DNA of 64,000 bases from an uncultured Lachnospiraceae bacterium (GCA_910585825.1 CAJUEY010000012.1:1-64000); one strand, 5' to 3'; counted from the stretch's first letter, positions 16,065 to 26,236 are shown. The notes: generated from the letters alone by a model not told the origin. Made by a program: numbers and translations.

Positions 16065-17987
16065 TTGAAAGACGGATATATTAAAGTGGCAGCCGTTACT
16101 CCAAAAGTTAAAGTGGCGGATACCAAATATAACACAGACCATATTTGTGAAAAAATCAGAGAATGCAGCAGGAACGGTGCAAAAGTCATAGTGTTTCCAG
16201 AACTTTGCATTACCGGTTATTCCTGCGGAGATTTGTTTTTACAGGATCTTTTGTTAGAACAGGCAGTAGACGGACTGCAGGAAATTGCCCAGTGCACCAG
16301 AGAGGCAGATGCCATTGTATTTGTGGGACTTCCGCTTGCTTATAAAGGAAAGCTTTACAATGCCTTGGCAGCCCTTAGCGATGGAGAAATTTTAGGGTTT
16401 GTGACGAAAACATTTCTGCCGAATTACAACGAATTTTATGAGGCCCGTCATTTTACAAAAGGAATAAAAGAGACGGTTTATGTGGATCTCAAAGAAGAAT
16501 CTGTGCCAATGGGGAGCAATCTGTTATTTGTCTGCGACACCATGAGAGAGCTTACAATCGCCGGAGAAATCTGTGAGGATTTATGGGCGCCGAATCCTCC
16601 CAGCATTGCCCATGCATTGGCAGGCGCGGTTTTGATTGTGAATGCTTCTGCCAGTGACGAGGCAACCGGCAAAGATATTTATCGGAAGAATTTAGTCTGC
16701 GGACAATCAGCAAGACTTCTCTGCGGATATATATACGCCGGCGCCGGAAACGGAGAGTCTACTCAGGATGTGGTATATTCCGGGCACAATATCATTGCAG
16801 AAAACGGAACCCTTCTGGCAGAATCCAGACGGTTTGAAAATGAAACGATTTATACGGAAATCGATCTGAAAAAACTGCTGGAGGAGCGGAGAAGAAATAC
16901 GACTTTTGAACCCGGCGGCAGCGAAACAGAATATGAAGAAATTGAATTTTCTTTAAAAACAGAAGATACAGAACTGACACGCTTTATCGATCCTTCGCCT
17001 TTTGTTCCCGGGAAAAAAGAGGAGAGAGAGAAACGCTGCGATGAAATTCTTACAATTCAGGCCATGGGGCTTTACGGAAGATTAAAGCACACAAAATGTA
17101 AATGCGCAGTAGTAGGTATTTCGGGAGGTCTGGATTCCACGCTGGCGCTATTGGTCACGGTTCGCGCCTTTGATCAGTTAAACCTGGACCGAAAAGGGAT
17201 CATAGCCGTAACGATGCCGGGTTTTGGAACAACAGACCGTACTTATACGAATGCAGTCAGCATGATCAAATGTCTGGGAGTAACCTTTCGGGAAGTTTCG
17301 ATTAAAGAATCCGTGCAGGTTCATTTTGCGGATATCGGTCATGATCCATTGGAGCATGATGTTACCTATGAAAATGCCCAGGCAAGAGAGCGCACGCAGA
17401 TTTTAATGGATATTGCAAATAAAGAAGGCGGCATGGTCATCGGAACAGGAGACATGTCGGAACTTGCATTAGGCTGGGCTACCTACAATGGGGATCATAT
17501 GTCCATGTACGGCGTCAATGCATCCGTGCCAAAGACACTGGTGCGCCATCTGGTGCGTTATTATGCAGATACCTGTTCGGATGATACTTTGAAAAATGTT
17601 CTCTTAGATGTGTTGGATACACCGGTCAGCCCGGAATTGCTGCCGCCTAAGGACGGAGAGATTGCCCAGAAAACAGAAGATATTGTGGGGCCGTATGAGC
17701 TGCATGATTTTTTCCTGTACTATATGCTGCGTTTCGGATATCCGCCCAAAAAAGTATATCGTCTGGCCTGTAAGGCATTTTCCGGCATCTATGAGGAAGA
17801 AGTGATTTATAAATGGCTGAAAAATTATTATCATAGGTTCTTTTCCCAGCAGTTTAAACGTTCTTGTCTGCCTGACGGGCCAAAAGTAGGAACCATTGCA
17901 GTATCCCCCAGAGGAGATCTGCGCATGCCTTCCGATGCCTGTGCAAAAATCTGGCTGGATGAAGTGGAAGAATTGGCAGCAGATTAA
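16065..17987 (+). CDS. nadE: Glutamine-dependent NAD+ synthetase
   Basis: Last step of NAD synthesis: amidates deamido-NAD with glutamine nitrogen and ATP. 640 residues, starting at TTG 16065 with AAGGAG 8 bases before it. The N-terminal glutaminase (nitrilase fold) has the E-K-C triad in VFPELCITGYS, KTFLPNYNEFYE and GEICEDLW. The C-terminal synthetase has the PP-loop VVGISGGLDSTLALL. The long, two-domain form is the eukaryote/Mycobacterium-like type also common in Clostridia. Third gene of the operon. Confidence 0.96.
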   Translation: MKDGYIKVAAVTPKVKVADTKYNTDHICEKIRECSRNGAKVIVFPELCITGYSCGDLFLQDLLLEQAVDGLQEIAQCTREADAIVFVGLPLAYKGKLYNALAALSDGEILGFVTKTFLPNYNEFYEARHFTKGIKETVYVDLKEESVPMGSNLLFVCDTMRELTIAGEICEDLWAPNPPSIAHALAGAVLIVNASASDEATGKDIYRKNLVCGQSARLLCGYIYAGAGNGESTQDVVYSGHNIIAENGTLLAESRRFENETIYTEIDLKKLLEERRRNTTFEPGGSETEYEEIEFSLKTEDTELTRFIDPSPFVPGKKEEREKRCDEILTIQAMGLYGRLKHTKCKCAVVGISGGLDSTLALLVTVRAFDQLNLDRKGIIAVTMPGFGTTDRTYTNAVSMIKCLGVTFREVSIKESVQVHFADIGHDPLEHDVTYENAQARERTQILMDIANKEGGMVIGTGDMSELALGWATYNGDHMSMYGVNASVPKTLVRHLVRYYADTCSDDTLKNVLLDVLDTPVSPELLPPKDGEIAQKTEDIVGPYELHDFFLYYMLRFGYPPKKVYRLACKAFSGIYEEEVIYKWLKNYYHRFFSQQFKRSCLPDGPKVGTIAVSPRGDLRMPSDACAKIWLDEVEELAAD

Positions 17988-18031
17988 CAGAAGGCGAAAT
18001 ATAACAGCATGTTTTGATAAGGAGGATCGGA

Positions 18032-19210
18032 ATGCAGTATCGGAAAGACCGAAAAGGAAATGAATTGTCTGTATTGGGATACGGCTGTATGCGTTTTACA
18101 AGAAAAGGAAGCGGTATTGATCTTGAAAAAGCAGAAAAAGAAATTATGCGGGGGATAGAGGCGGGAATTAATTATTATGATACGGCGTACATTTATCCGG
18201 GCAGCGAGGCTGCTCTGGGAGAAATTTTAAACCGCAATCACTGCAGGGAAAAAGTCTATATTGCAACAAAACTGCCTCATTATATGATCAAATCCATAGA
18301 GGGCGTGGAGAAAACATTTCAGGAAGAATTGCGCAGACTGAAAACAGATTATATTGATTATTATCTGATGCATATGCTGACCGATACGGATACCTGGGAA
18401 AAATTAAAAAAAATGGGTATCGTAGAGTGGATTCATTCCAAAATGGAAAGCGGCGCGATCCGGAATATCGGATTTTCCTATCATGGACATACGGCTATGT
18501 TTAAACGGCTGGTAGATGCTTATGACTGGGATTTTTGTCAGATCCAGTATAATTACATGGATGAAAACAGTCAGGCCGGAAGAGAGGGGCTTAAGTATGC
18601 TGCAGAGAAAGGCATTCCGGTGATTATCATGGAGCCGCTTCGGGGCGGAAGGCTGGTGCATTTGCTGCCGAAAAGCGCGAAGAAATTGTTTCAGGAGGAC
18701 GCACTTAAAAGGACGCCGGCAGAATTGGCTTTCCGCTGGCTCTATGACCAGCCGGAGGTGACCTGCGTCCTTTCCGGTATGAATTCTATGGAAATGCTCA
18801 CAGAAAATATAAAAACGGCAGAAATGGCCGGGCCGGGACATTTTTCCAGAGAAGACCGTGAACTTGTGGAGAAAGTCAAAGCAGAAATCAAAAAAACAGT
18901 AAAAGTGGGATGTACCGGATGCGGGTACTGCATGCCCTGTCCGAAAGGAGTGGACATTCCCGTCACCTTCCGCTGCTATAATGAAATGTATTCGGAGACA
19001 AAAAGCGGAGCCAGAAAAGAATATTTACAGTGTACTGCTTTTCGGAAAAATCAAAGCAGTGCATCTATGTGCATCGGCTGCGGGAAATGCGAAACCCATT
19101 GTCCCCAGCAGATTGAAATCCGTAAGGAGTTAAAAAGGGCGGTAAAGGAATTGGAAACGCCGCCTTATAAGGCGGCGAAAAAAGTCATTGCACTATTGAA
19201 ATTGTGGTAA
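18032..19210 (+). CDS. Aldo/keto reductase with C-terminal ferredoxin domain
   Basis: 392 residues from ATG 18032, preceded by AAGGAGG. Residues 1-280 form the AKR barrel (GYGCMRF, NYYDTAYIYPGSEAALGE with catalytic Asp/Tyr, MEPLRGGRLV). The C-terminal 110 residues hold two cysteine clusters, CTGCGYCMPCPKGVDIP and CIGCGKCETHCPQQIEI, expected to bind 4Fe-4S centres. Such fusions are common in anaerobes and probably couple ferredoxin and a carbonyl substrate; the substrate is unknown. Last gene of the operon, convergent with the PAP2 gene. Confidence 0.9.
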   Translation: MQYRKDRKGNELSVLGYGCMRFTRKGSGIDLEKAEKEIMRGIEAGINYYDTAYIYPGSEAALGEILNRNHCREKVYIATKLPHYMIKSIEGVEKTFQEELRRLKTDYIDYYLMHMLTDTDTWEKLKKMGIVEWIHSKMESGAIRNIGFSYHGHTAMFKRLVDAYDWDFCQIQYNYMDENSQAGREGLKYAAEKGIPVIIMEPLRGGRLVHLLPKSAKKLFQEDALKRTPAELAFRWLYDQPEVTCVLSGMNSMEMLTENIKTAEMAGPGHFSREDRELVEKVKAEIKKTVKVGCTGCGYCMPCPKGVDIPVTFRCYNEMYSETKSGARKEYLQCTAFRKNQSSASMCIGCGKCETHCPQQIEIRKELKRAVKELETPPYKAAKKVIALLKLW

Positions 19211-19303
19211 AATGTGATGTCAATCGTTGTTTCGGATTTTGTAATCGAATGCAGAGTCCGGAATAACGATACAGATTTTGTGAAACGGTGCAGAGTGATA
19301 TGT

Positions 19304-20023
19304 TTACACCCGCCGAATGCGGTTTTCCAGAGAAGGTTTGGAGGCTCCAATCCGCAGGGAGTCCTTGGCATAAACAAACGTATACATAAAAACAGAGAAA
19401 ACGATTCCCGTAATTACATCAAAAACGGAATGCTGTTTTAAAAACATGGTGGATAAAATAATGCTTACCATAAGAACCGCAGAACCGTAACGGATGCTTT
19501 TGCTTTTCTTAAACTCTTCGCTGTGCCAGATTGCAATATTGACGCCAATGGAATTGTATACATGGATGCTGGGAAACAGATTCGTCGGGGTATCTGCCCG
19601 GTATAGAAGGCGAACCAGGTCCGTAAAAATATTCTCCCGTTCAAAAACCGTGGGTCTTAAATAATGTCCGTTGGGATAGACGGTTGAAATAATCAGAAAA
19701 ACAGTCATTCCCACAAAAAGAAAAGCGCAGAGCCTGTAAAATTCATTCTTGTTTTTCAAAAAGAAATACATTACTGTGATGGCAATATAAGCAAACCATA
19801 ACAGATATGGTATAATAAAATATTCCACAAAGGGGATTGCGTCATCAATTGACATATGGATGATATGAAAATGTTTGGTTATATTTTTTTCCAACCAGCC
19901 AAACCAGGGAAAATAGATCAGCAGGTACAACAGTATAAGGCCATGTCTGTATTGCTGGAAAAACGTAGAAATGTTGGTTTTTAAAACGGATTTTTGTGCG
20001 TTCGCATCGTTCACAACAGTCAC
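19304..20023 (-). CDS. PAP2-like membrane phosphatase
   Basis: 239 residues with about six membrane segments. The phosphatase-type motifs FPSIHVYNS and KQHSVFDVITG fit the PAP2/inositol-phosphorylceramide-synthase-like group, which dephosphorylates or transfers phospholipid head groups. The first motif lacks the usual SGH and instead carries S-I-H. The start is a GTG at 20023 with a weak AGGTAAG; GTG 20014 is an alternative. It stands alone. Confidence 0.78.
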   Translation of the reverse strand: MTVVNDANAQKSVLKTNISTFFQQYRHGLILLYLLIYFPWFGWLEKNITKHFHIIHMSIDDAIPFVEYFIIPYLLWFAYIAITVMYFFLKNKNEFYRLCAFLFVGMTVFLIISTVYPNGHYLRPTVFERENIFTDLVRLLYRADTPTNLFPSIHVYNSIGVNIAIWHSEEFKKSKSIRYGSAVLMVSIILSTMFLKQHSVFDVITGIVFSVFMYTFVYAKDSLRIGASKPSLENRIRRV

Positions 20024-20192
20024 CTTACCTGAAAATCTTTTCTATAATTAGTATGCTTATTGAAATGCATTATAGCACAGGACTTTTTTTGCGACAATCA
20101 TATTTTTTGTTTTTTAAAAAAATTAGTAAATTCTTAAGAATTGAAATGTTTTGGATAGAAACAGAATGTGTTAAAATTTATTTTGAGTGTCT

Positions 20193-20220
20193 GAGCGTAT
20201 TTGAATTTTCAAATACGCTC
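20193..20220. repeat. Perfect palindrome GAGCGTATTTGAA-TT-TTCAAATACGCTC
   Basis: 13 bp arms with a 2-base centre. Its right arm plus flank, ATTTTCAAATACGCTCT, recurs exactly at 50747-50763, and a 14-of-17 version lies inverted at 5878-5894. It could be an operator, a terminator-like hairpin or a dispersed repeat. Confidence 0.7.
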
Positions 20221-20258
20221 TAAAGATATATAAAATTATTTTACGAGGTAATATATTT

Positions 20259-20339
20259 ATGGGAAAAGCATATTTTGAAAAAAGAAACAGAAGGCGTTCA
20301 AGAAACGCAGAAAGATCTGCGATGAATATATATATATAA
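20259..20339 (+). CDS. Possible 26-residue basic peptide
   Basis: ATG 20259 follows CGAGGTAATATATTT. The product begins MGKAYFEKRNRRRSRNAERS and ends NIYI. It is very basic. It may be a leader peptide for the downstream L,D-transpeptidase, or chance. No family known. Confidence 0.3.
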   Translation: MGKAYFEKRNRRRSRNAERSAMNIYI

Positions 20340-20419
20340 ATGATTCGTATTCTGTTTGGGAAGCTGTATTTGTTGCAGAACGATGAGAATACGCAGTAAA
20401 GCAGGAGGGAAATAAACAT

Positions 20420-22063
20420 ATGAAGAAAACAGAAGACAAAAAGAGGTTTTCTGGCAAACTGGCAGTTATTGTAATATGCAGTGGAATGGCGGTTATTTAT
20501 TTTGGAATAACAGCTTATTTCCACAATCGCTTTTTGCCGTCTACAATGTTAAATGGAATCAATGTATCCGGAAAATCAGCAGAACAGGTAGAAACCATGC
20601 TGAAAGAAGAAATTGACGGATATGTGCTGAAACTTGAGGAACGAAATGGACGCAAGGAAGAGATCAGAGGCGAAGACATTTCTCTGAAACCGGAATTTGG
20701 TGATAGTATTTCAAGTCTGGTAGATAATCAGAATGCATTTAGCTGGCCCGTTTCCTTTTTTATGCCCCGGAATTTAAGCGAGACCACAATGGTGGAGTTT
20801 GAGGAAGAAAAATTAGAAGAGGCGGCTGCAAAGCTGGAATGTATGCAAAAAGAGAACCAGGAGAATCCGAAGGATGCATATTGTTCAGAATATTCTGCAA
20901 ACGGTTATGAAATTATATCGGAGGAACAGGGCAGCAAAATAAAGAAAAAGGCGCTGATGACGGCATTAAAAGAGGGAATTGCCGGCCTGAAGGAGACCAT
21001 ATCCCTGGAAGAAGAAAATTGTTATGCAAAACCCAAAATAACATCGGATCATGAAGGACTGATTCAGCTGGTAGATACGCTGAATCAATATACCGGCGTT
21101 GTTTTGACCTATGATGAGGGAGAAAAGACGCAGACGCTGGACGGCAGTATTACCCATAACTGGATGGATATTACAGATATGCAGGTTTCCATTAATGAAG
21201 AGAAAGTGGCGGAATATGTGGATGAGCTTGCATCCGTCCATAATACGGTATTCCGCAAGCATACATTGAAAACCTCCTATGGCGAGACGATTGATATTGT
21301 CAATGGAGATTATGGATGGAAGGTAGATAAAGCGGGCGAAAAAGAGCAGATTATCCAAGACATCAAAGAGGGAATCTCCAAAAAACGTGAAATTACATAT
21401 GAAAGAAGAGGAGCGAGCCGTGGGGAAAATGACTACGGGGATACTTATGTGGAAATCAATCTGACAGCCCAGCATCTGTTTTTTTATAAAAACGGTTCTC
21501 TGGTAACCGAGTCTGATTTTGTATCCGGAAATATTTCCAAAAATTACGATACTCCTACCGGAATTTATGGACTGACGTATAAACAAAAGGACGCCGTATT
21601 AAGAGGAGAAAATTATGCTTCTCCAGTAGACTTCTGGATGCCGTTTTGCAATAATGTCGGGATGCATGATGCGTCCTGGAGAAGCAGCTTTGGCGGAGGT
21701 ATTTATAAAACCAGCGGTTCCCATGGCTGTATTAATCTGCCCAGAAGTGCGGCGCAGAAGATATTTGAAAATATCGAAGAGGGAGATCCAGTCATCGTTT
21801 ATACGCTGCCGGGAACAGAAAGCGCTGCAGTGGCAGCACAGGAAGCAGCTCAGGTGACAGCATTGATCCAGAGTATTGGAGAAGTAACGCTGGAAAGTGA
21901 ACCGGCAATTGTTATGGCAAGAAAGATGTATAATCTGCTTTCTCCCAAAGGACAAGCTCAGGTGCCAAATTATGATGTTCTGGCGGCATCCGAGGCGCAG
22001 CTTGCCGCGTTAAAGGCACAGGCAGCTGCAGAGGCAGCCGCACAGCAGGAACCCCCGCAATAG
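20420..22063 (+). CDS. Membrane-anchored L,D-transpeptidase (YkuD)
   Basis: 547 residues. An N-terminal membrane anchor lies at about 14-34, so the enzyme faces the wall. Two peptidoglycan-binding_4-type repeats occupy about 45-330 (LNGINVSGKSAEQVETMLKE; TSYGETIDIVNGDYGWKVDK). The YkuD catalytic domain is at about 345-470 with the active site SHGCINL (His435, Cys437). The tail is Ala/Gln/Pro-rich. It makes 3-3 cross-links or attaches proteins to peptidoglycan. ATG 20420 is preceded by GCAGGAGGG. The downstream tcdA lies 9 bases away. Confidence 0.92.
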   Translation: MKKTEDKKRFSGKLAVIVICSGMAVIYFGITAYFHNRFLPSTMLNGINVSGKSAEQVETMLKEEIDGYVLKLEERNGRKEEIRGEDISLKPEFGDSISSLVDNQNAFSWPVSFFMPRNLSETTMVEFEEEKLEEAAAKLECMQKENQENPKDAYCSEYSANGYEIISEEQGSKIKKKALMTALKEGIAGLKETISLEEENCYAKPKITSDHEGLIQLVDTLNQYTGVVLTYDEGEKTQTLDGSITHNWMDITDMQVSINEEKVAEYVDELASVHNTVFRKHTLKTSYGETIDIVNGDYGWKVDKAGEKEQIIQDIKEGISKKREITYERRGASRGENDYGDTYVEINLTAQHLFFYKNGSLVTESDFVSGNISKNYDTPTGIYGLTYKQKDAVLRGENYASPVDFWMPFCNNVGMHDASWRSSFGGGIYKTSGSHGCINLPRSAAQKIFENIEEGDPVIVYTLPGTESAAVAAQEAAQVTALIQSIGEVTLESEPAIVMARKMYNLLSPKGQAQVPNYDVLAASEAQLAALKAQAAAEAAAQQEPPQ

Positions 22064-22072
22064 GAGATGGAT

Positions 22073-22801
22073 ATGTCAGAAACATTTGAACGTACAGAAT
22101 TATTATTGGGAAAAGAAACCATGCAAAAGCTTGCCAAAGCCCGCGTGGCAGTATTTGGAATCGGCGGTGTGGGCGGTTATGTCTGCGAGGCTCTTGTGAG
22201 AAGCGGCGTCGGGGCATTTGATCTGATCGATGCGGATACGGTATCGCTCAGCAACCTAAACCGTCAGATCATAGCATTAAGAAATACGGTAGGCCGTTAT
22301 AAGACAGAAGTGATGAAGGAACGGATGCATTTGATTAATCCCGATGCGGATGTGAGAATTTTCAACTGCTTTTTTCTGCCGGGAGGGGAGGCGGAAATTC
22401 CTTTTGCAGAATATGATTACATTGTGGACGCCGTGGATACGGTGAGCGCAAAGATTGCCCTTGTCATGGAGGCAAAGGAGAAAAACATCCCCATTATCAG
22501 CAGCATGGGGGCAGGAAACAAGTTGGACGGCGGACAGTTTCAGGTGGCGGATCTTTATGAGACAAAGGTCTGCCCTCTGGCAAGAGTGATGCGGCGTGAA
22601 CTGAAGAAAAGAGGCGTGAAAGAGTTAAAGGTGGTGTATTCAGAGGAAGAGCCCATTTCTCCTGAGAAAAAGGCTGATTGCGCAGAAGGAAAAAGAGCTG
22701 TGCCGGGGAGTGTGGCATTTGTGCCTTCTGTGGCCGGGCTTTTGATTGCAGGGGAAGTGGTCAGAGATTTGACTGTCAGGAAGGTATGCAAGTCTTTATA
22801 A
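22073..22801 (+). CDS. tcdA: tRNA threonylcarbamoyladenosine dehydratase
   Basis: E1-like ThiF-family enzyme that cyclises t6A37 of tRNA to ct6A using ATP. 242 residues from ATG 22073, 7 bases after AGGAG. The ATP site is FGIGGVGGYVCEALVRSGVG, followed by DADTVSLSNLNRQ, IVDAVDT and SSMGAGNKLDG. The length and MGAGNKLDG motif fit TcdA/CsdL more closely than ThiF or MoeB. It is co-transcribed with the L,D-transpeptidase. Confidence 0.9.
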   Translation: MSETFERTELLLGKETMQKLAKARVAVFGIGGVGGYVCEALVRSGVGAFDLIDADTVSLSNLNRQIIALRNTVGRYKTEVMKERMHLINPDADVRIFNCFFLPGGEAEIPFAEYDYIVDAVDTVSAKIALVMEAKEKNIPIISSMGAGNKLDGGQFQVADLYETKVCPLARVMRRELKKRGVKELKVVYSEEEPISPEKKADCAEGKRAVPGSVAFVPSVAGLLIAGEVVRDLTVRKVCKSL

Positions 22802-22802
22802 A

Positions 22803-23009
22803 GCATATGGGAAATCGACAGCCGCCTCTAAAGAACAGCACAGACCGCCCGAAAAGCAGAGCGTGTTAAAACATCTGCGTGAGATACAGGAACGCAACAA
22901 ACAGAACCCGCCGCAAAGACAGCGTAAAAAATCCATTGACAGAGATTGCAGGCAGGCATTGGAAAAAGCACCGCCAGCGTGTGAACGCTGGCGGTATCAT
23001 ACTCTATGA
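22803..23009 (+). pseudogene. Remnant of a mobile-element protein C-terminus
   Basis: An open frame without any start codon runs for 68 codons directly after tcdA: EKQSVLKHLREIQERNK and QNPPQRQRKKSIDRD. The basic, Pro/Gln/Arg-rich tail resembles C-termini of proteins of conjugative elements (relaxase-type or DUF4316-like). I am unsure of the family. It marks the border of the foreign-looking cassette 23074-27990. Confidence 0.4.
22971..22994. terminator. Strong GC-rich hairpin
   Basis: CCGCCAGCG-TGTGAA-CGCTGGCGG, a perfect 9 bp stem. It separates tcdA and the remnant from the minus-strand permease, and lacks a clear T-run. Confidence 0.5.
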
Positions 23010-23073
23010 AAAGATAGCAAAAATATTATATATTTCTTTTTTTATTTGACTCTGATTTGAGACTATAAAACCA

Positions 23074-25554
23074 TCATTCAAATTCCCGTAATCGTTCAAC
23101 GATAGAACGATTTCTCACAAGTTTTTTGTAAGTAATTAGCGGTGTTAGAATACATATTATCATTACAAGCAAAATTGCATATATCAATGGAAATACAGGC
23201 AGTGTGAATGATATTTTCATGTAATTCACAGACTGAAAAACAAAGTAGGTAATACCTATTCCGATTGTCAGCGTGATAAAGACTGAACCGGCTGCATATA
23301 AAATTCCTTCCCGAATCAGTAATTTTCTTATTTGTTTTCTTGACATACCTACGCTTTCCATAATTGAAAAAGTCAATTTTCTATTTTGCATACTGCTTGC
23401 CATTGTATTGATATAGTTCAACATACCCACCAACAACAAAAGAAGAGAAATTGCCGTACCTATTTCATACATACCACTTTGCGAATCCTGAATGATTTTC
23501 ATATCGTCATATTTTGAAAGGCAAAGCAAATCTGAACTGTATAAACTTGATTCAATAATGTTTTTTATTTTATTTTCTGTTTCCACTTCGTAGGATTGTT
23601 CGTATTTAATATTGAGACTTAAAATAAATGGATTCGCAGTTAAACTTTCCATATGTTTTTCACTGATAATCAGATTTGCTCCGATATTCGCAGTTGCTCC
23701 ATAATAGTCTCCATAATTGACAGCCCCAATTACAATTTCCTGCCTCTTTGTACCAATGGAAAACGGTATGGTGCTGCCTATCCATTTTTCTGGTATTTCA
23801 AATCCTGCATATTGTAAAATTGCCGTTTTCCCATTCAAAAAATCTTGCTTATCTATAATATTTCCAAGCGTATCATTCAAATAATCAAACTCTGATTCGT
23901 CAATTCCCTTTATCATACCATAATATTTTTCAGGATTCTGTTGATATTCCAAGGCTGTTTCGGAATATGACAAATATGGTTTTAATTCTGTATAACTTTT
24001 TATCCAAAAATCAGAAAAAGAATTCTTGGCATATGGGAAAGTAACAGGAACACCCTTCACAGTATGAACCTCTTTTAAACCCTTTGTTTCTTTTATATCA
24101 GATACAAATTTATCATCAATAGCAGATTGTAAAGAGGAGATATCATCTGTTATCTGCGTATCATTATATACAATAAAATCAGCGTTCCAATAGTTGGGGT
24201 ATACCGTTCGTTTGCCTTGACTATCAATAAGTGTAGTTAAGCAGAAAAATACAATTAAACTTGTTGCAAGAGATAGAAAAACAACAATAGTTCTTTTTCT
24301 GTTTTTTCTAAGCTGATTTATTGCCATGTGCCAGTACAAATTATCCTTGCGATTTTTCTTTGTATAGGTAATTTCATTGTTATCTCTGTATTTGGCGGCT
24401 TCAACAGGCGTTACATCCGTAGCAATATGAATCGGAGTTCTAACACCGCATAGTACTGCAATTCCTGATACTAACGCACTTAGCAACAACACTTTTGGAT
24501 AAAAATGCAATCCCGTATTTCCTAATGAAATTCCAAGAACTTTTATTACATGAGGAATAAGAGTCAAGGAAATTGTTACACCCAGAATTATTCCTGCGAT
24601 AATCCCTGTCACTCCTGCAACTGCTATCTGCTTTTTGATAAGTTGAACCAACTGTCTTTTTGTCATCCCTAATGTTTGCAACAATCCATAATATCTGATT
24701 TTCCCGGAAACCGACAGATAAAGAATATTGTAAATCAGCAAATATGCACTCAAACAGATAATAAAACCAAGTCCGAATACGGCAAGCAATATTGTCAAAG
24801 ATTTTTCAATATAATCGGTAGATTGAAAAACCTGTGCGGATGATAGGTTGAGGCTGTCTTTCAGGTTTTCTATTGTTTTTTCTGTGACATAGTTACTCTT
24901 AAACTTCGCTTGTAAAATTCCACTTGATTCTAAATCATAACCCGTCTGCTTGTAAAAATCTTCTGAAACATAGAAGTTTTCTTTATCTGTGCCGTAGCCT
25001 TTCCAAATTCCGCTGATAACAAAAACTTTTGTATGAATACCTGTATTATCTTCATAAGTGATCGAAAGATTATCTCCAACCTCCAAAGAACTTTTTCCAC
25101 ATTCGGCAAGAACTTCTTCTGCAGCTAACAGTTCATTTTCTTTCTGCGGATAGTATCCGTCCATTTCGGTTCTTATGGGGCTTTTTTGACTTTCCCAATA
25201 TGTTTCATCTCCCCAGAGGAAAGCAGCGTTAACGGTACTATCCATATCACTGCTTTTTACATTTCCGCAATACGACAGCACACCTACCGTTTCAATCTTG
25301 GAATTGTTGATAAGAGTTTCTTTCTGATTCGCCGTAAATCCGTTCATAATAACAATGTCCCATTCTGAACCATATAGACGAGAATTTTGTAATCTGCTTA
25401 AGTCCAAATAAGTTAAGCCTACAGTAAAAACAGAAAAAAGCATAAATGCGGACAACATAATCGTAACAAATAGAATGGAAAATTGACGCTTATTTGTTCG
25501 CACTGTGTTTTTAGCTAATTTGTTTATTATTTGACGATTATTGTTTGCTAACAT
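23074..25554 (-). CDS. FtsX/MacB-type ABC transporter permease
   Basis: 826 residues from ATG 25554 (MLANNNRQ), which has GGGAGGAAGTG before it; a longer frame lacks such a site. The layout is duplicated: one membrane segment (about 30-52), a large extracytoplasmic domain, three segments (about 255-370), a linker, then a second one-plus-three set (about 430-450 and 710-815). This is the MacB/LolCDE-type mechanotransmitter fold and not a pump through the membrane. Paired with the ATPase at 25538, with which it overlaps 17 bp, and a two-component system, it probably handles an antimicrobial peptide or lipid; substrate unknown. Confidence 0.85.
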   Translation of the reverse strand: MLANNNRQIINKLAKNTVRTNKRQFSILFVTIMLSAFMLFSVFTVGLTYLDLSRLQNSRLYGSEWDIVIMNGFTANQKETLINNSKIETVGVLSYCGNVKSSDMDSTVNAAFLWGDETYWESQKSPIRTEMDGYYPQKENELLAAEEVLAECGKSSLEVGDNLSITYEDNTGIHTKVFVISGIWKGYGTDKENFYVSEDFYKQTGYDLESSGILQAKFKSNYVTEKTIENLKDSLNLSSAQVFQSTDYIEKSLTILLAVFGLGFIICLSAYLLIYNILYLSVSGKIRYYGLLQTLGMTKRQLVQLIKKQIAVAGVTGIIAGIILGVTISLTLIPHVIKVLGISLGNTGLHFYPKVLLLSALVSGIAVLCGVRTPIHIATDVTPVEAAKYRDNNEITYTKKNRKDNLYWHMAINQLRKNRKRTIVVFLSLATSLIVFFCLTTLIDSQGKRTVYPNYWNADFIVYNDTQITDDISSLQSAIDDKFVSDIKETKGLKEVHTVKGVPVTFPYAKNSFSDFWIKSYTELKPYLSYSETALEYQQNPEKYYGMIKGIDESEFDYLNDTLGNIIDKQDFLNGKTAILQYAGFEIPEKWIGSTIPFSIGTKRQEIVIGAVNYGDYYGATANIGANLIISEKHMESLTANPFILSLNIKYEQSYEVETENKIKNIIESSLYSSDLLCLSKYDDMKIIQDSQSGMYEIGTAISLLLLLVGMLNYINTMASSMQNRKLTFSIMESVGMSRKQIRKLLIREGILYAAGSVFITLTIGIGITYFVFQSVNYMKISFTLPVFPLIYAILLVMIICILTPLITYKKLVRNRSIVERLREFE

Positions 25555-26236
25555 CTGAATCACTTCCTCCCGCCAATTTCCCATCTTGTAATCTAACGAT
25601 TCTATCTGCCATTTGCGCAATATCCAAATCATGTGTAATGACAATTAGTGTTTGCTGATATTCTCTTGCAACAATTTTTAAAAGTCCTATAACATCATGG
25701 CTGGAAGATGTGTCAAGATTGCCGGTTGGCTCATCTGCAAGGATAATGGCAGGTTTAGTCGCTAATGCTCTTGCGATAGCAACTCTCTGCTGCTCTCCGC
25801 CAGATAACATAGAGGGAAACATTTCTGTTTTATCCACAATGTGAAGTGTTTTGAGCAATCCTTGTACAAATTCTTTATCAGACTTAACTCCGTCAAGCTC
25901 CAATGGAAACAATATATTATCATACACATTTAAATCCGGAATCAGATTATATTGTTGAAAGATAAAACCTATTTTTCTTCTTCTAAAAAGAGCAAGTTGC
26001 TCCTGATTCATTTCTGACAGATTTATGCCATCTACAATTACTGATCCAGAAGTAGGAGAATCGAGGCCTCCCAACATATGAAGAAGCGTGCTTTTTCCAC
26101 AACCAGATTTTCCTATAATAGAAACAAACTCCCGTTCCTTTACTTCAAAATCCACTCCGTTTAAAGCAACTACGGTATGAGTGCCGGCTTCATAATACTT
26201 TTTTAAAGACTTTGTTTTTACGATGATATTTTCCAT
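25538..26236 (-). CDS. ABC transporter ATP-binding protein (MacB/LolD type)
   Basis: 232 residues from ATG 26236 with GGAGG 8 bases before; ATG 26242 sits too close. Walker A GKSGCGKSTLL, Q-loop FIFQQYNLIP, signature LSGGEQQRVAIARAL, Walker B ILADEPTGNLD and the H-loop ITHD are all intact. It powers the FtsX-type permease encoded by the overlapping next gene. The ATPase gene is separated from the kinase by a hairpin and TCACAAA repeats, which suggests its own regulated promoter. Confidence 0.93.
   Translation of the reverse strand: MENIIVKTKSLKKYYEAGTHTVVALNGVDFEVKEREFVSIIGKSGCGKSTLLHMLGGLDSPTSGSVIVDGINLSEMNQEQLALFRRRKIGFIFQQYNLIPDLNVYDNILFPLELDGVKSDKEFVQGLLKTLHIVDKTEMFPSMLSGGEQQRVAIARALATKPAIILADEPTGNLDTSSSHDVIGLLKIVAREYQQTLIVITHDLDIAQMADRIVRLQDGKLAGGSDSDVSKQ

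Larger units (their letters stand above)
20024..20419. other. AT-rich intergenic region with a palindrome and small ORF
   Basis: A 396 bp gap between a minus-strand PAP2 gene and the L,D-transpeptidase. It holds the 28 bp palindrome at 20193-20220 and a possible 26-codon ORF (20259-20339). An AT alternation occurs at 20325-20338. No strong promoter was fixed. Confidence 0.5.
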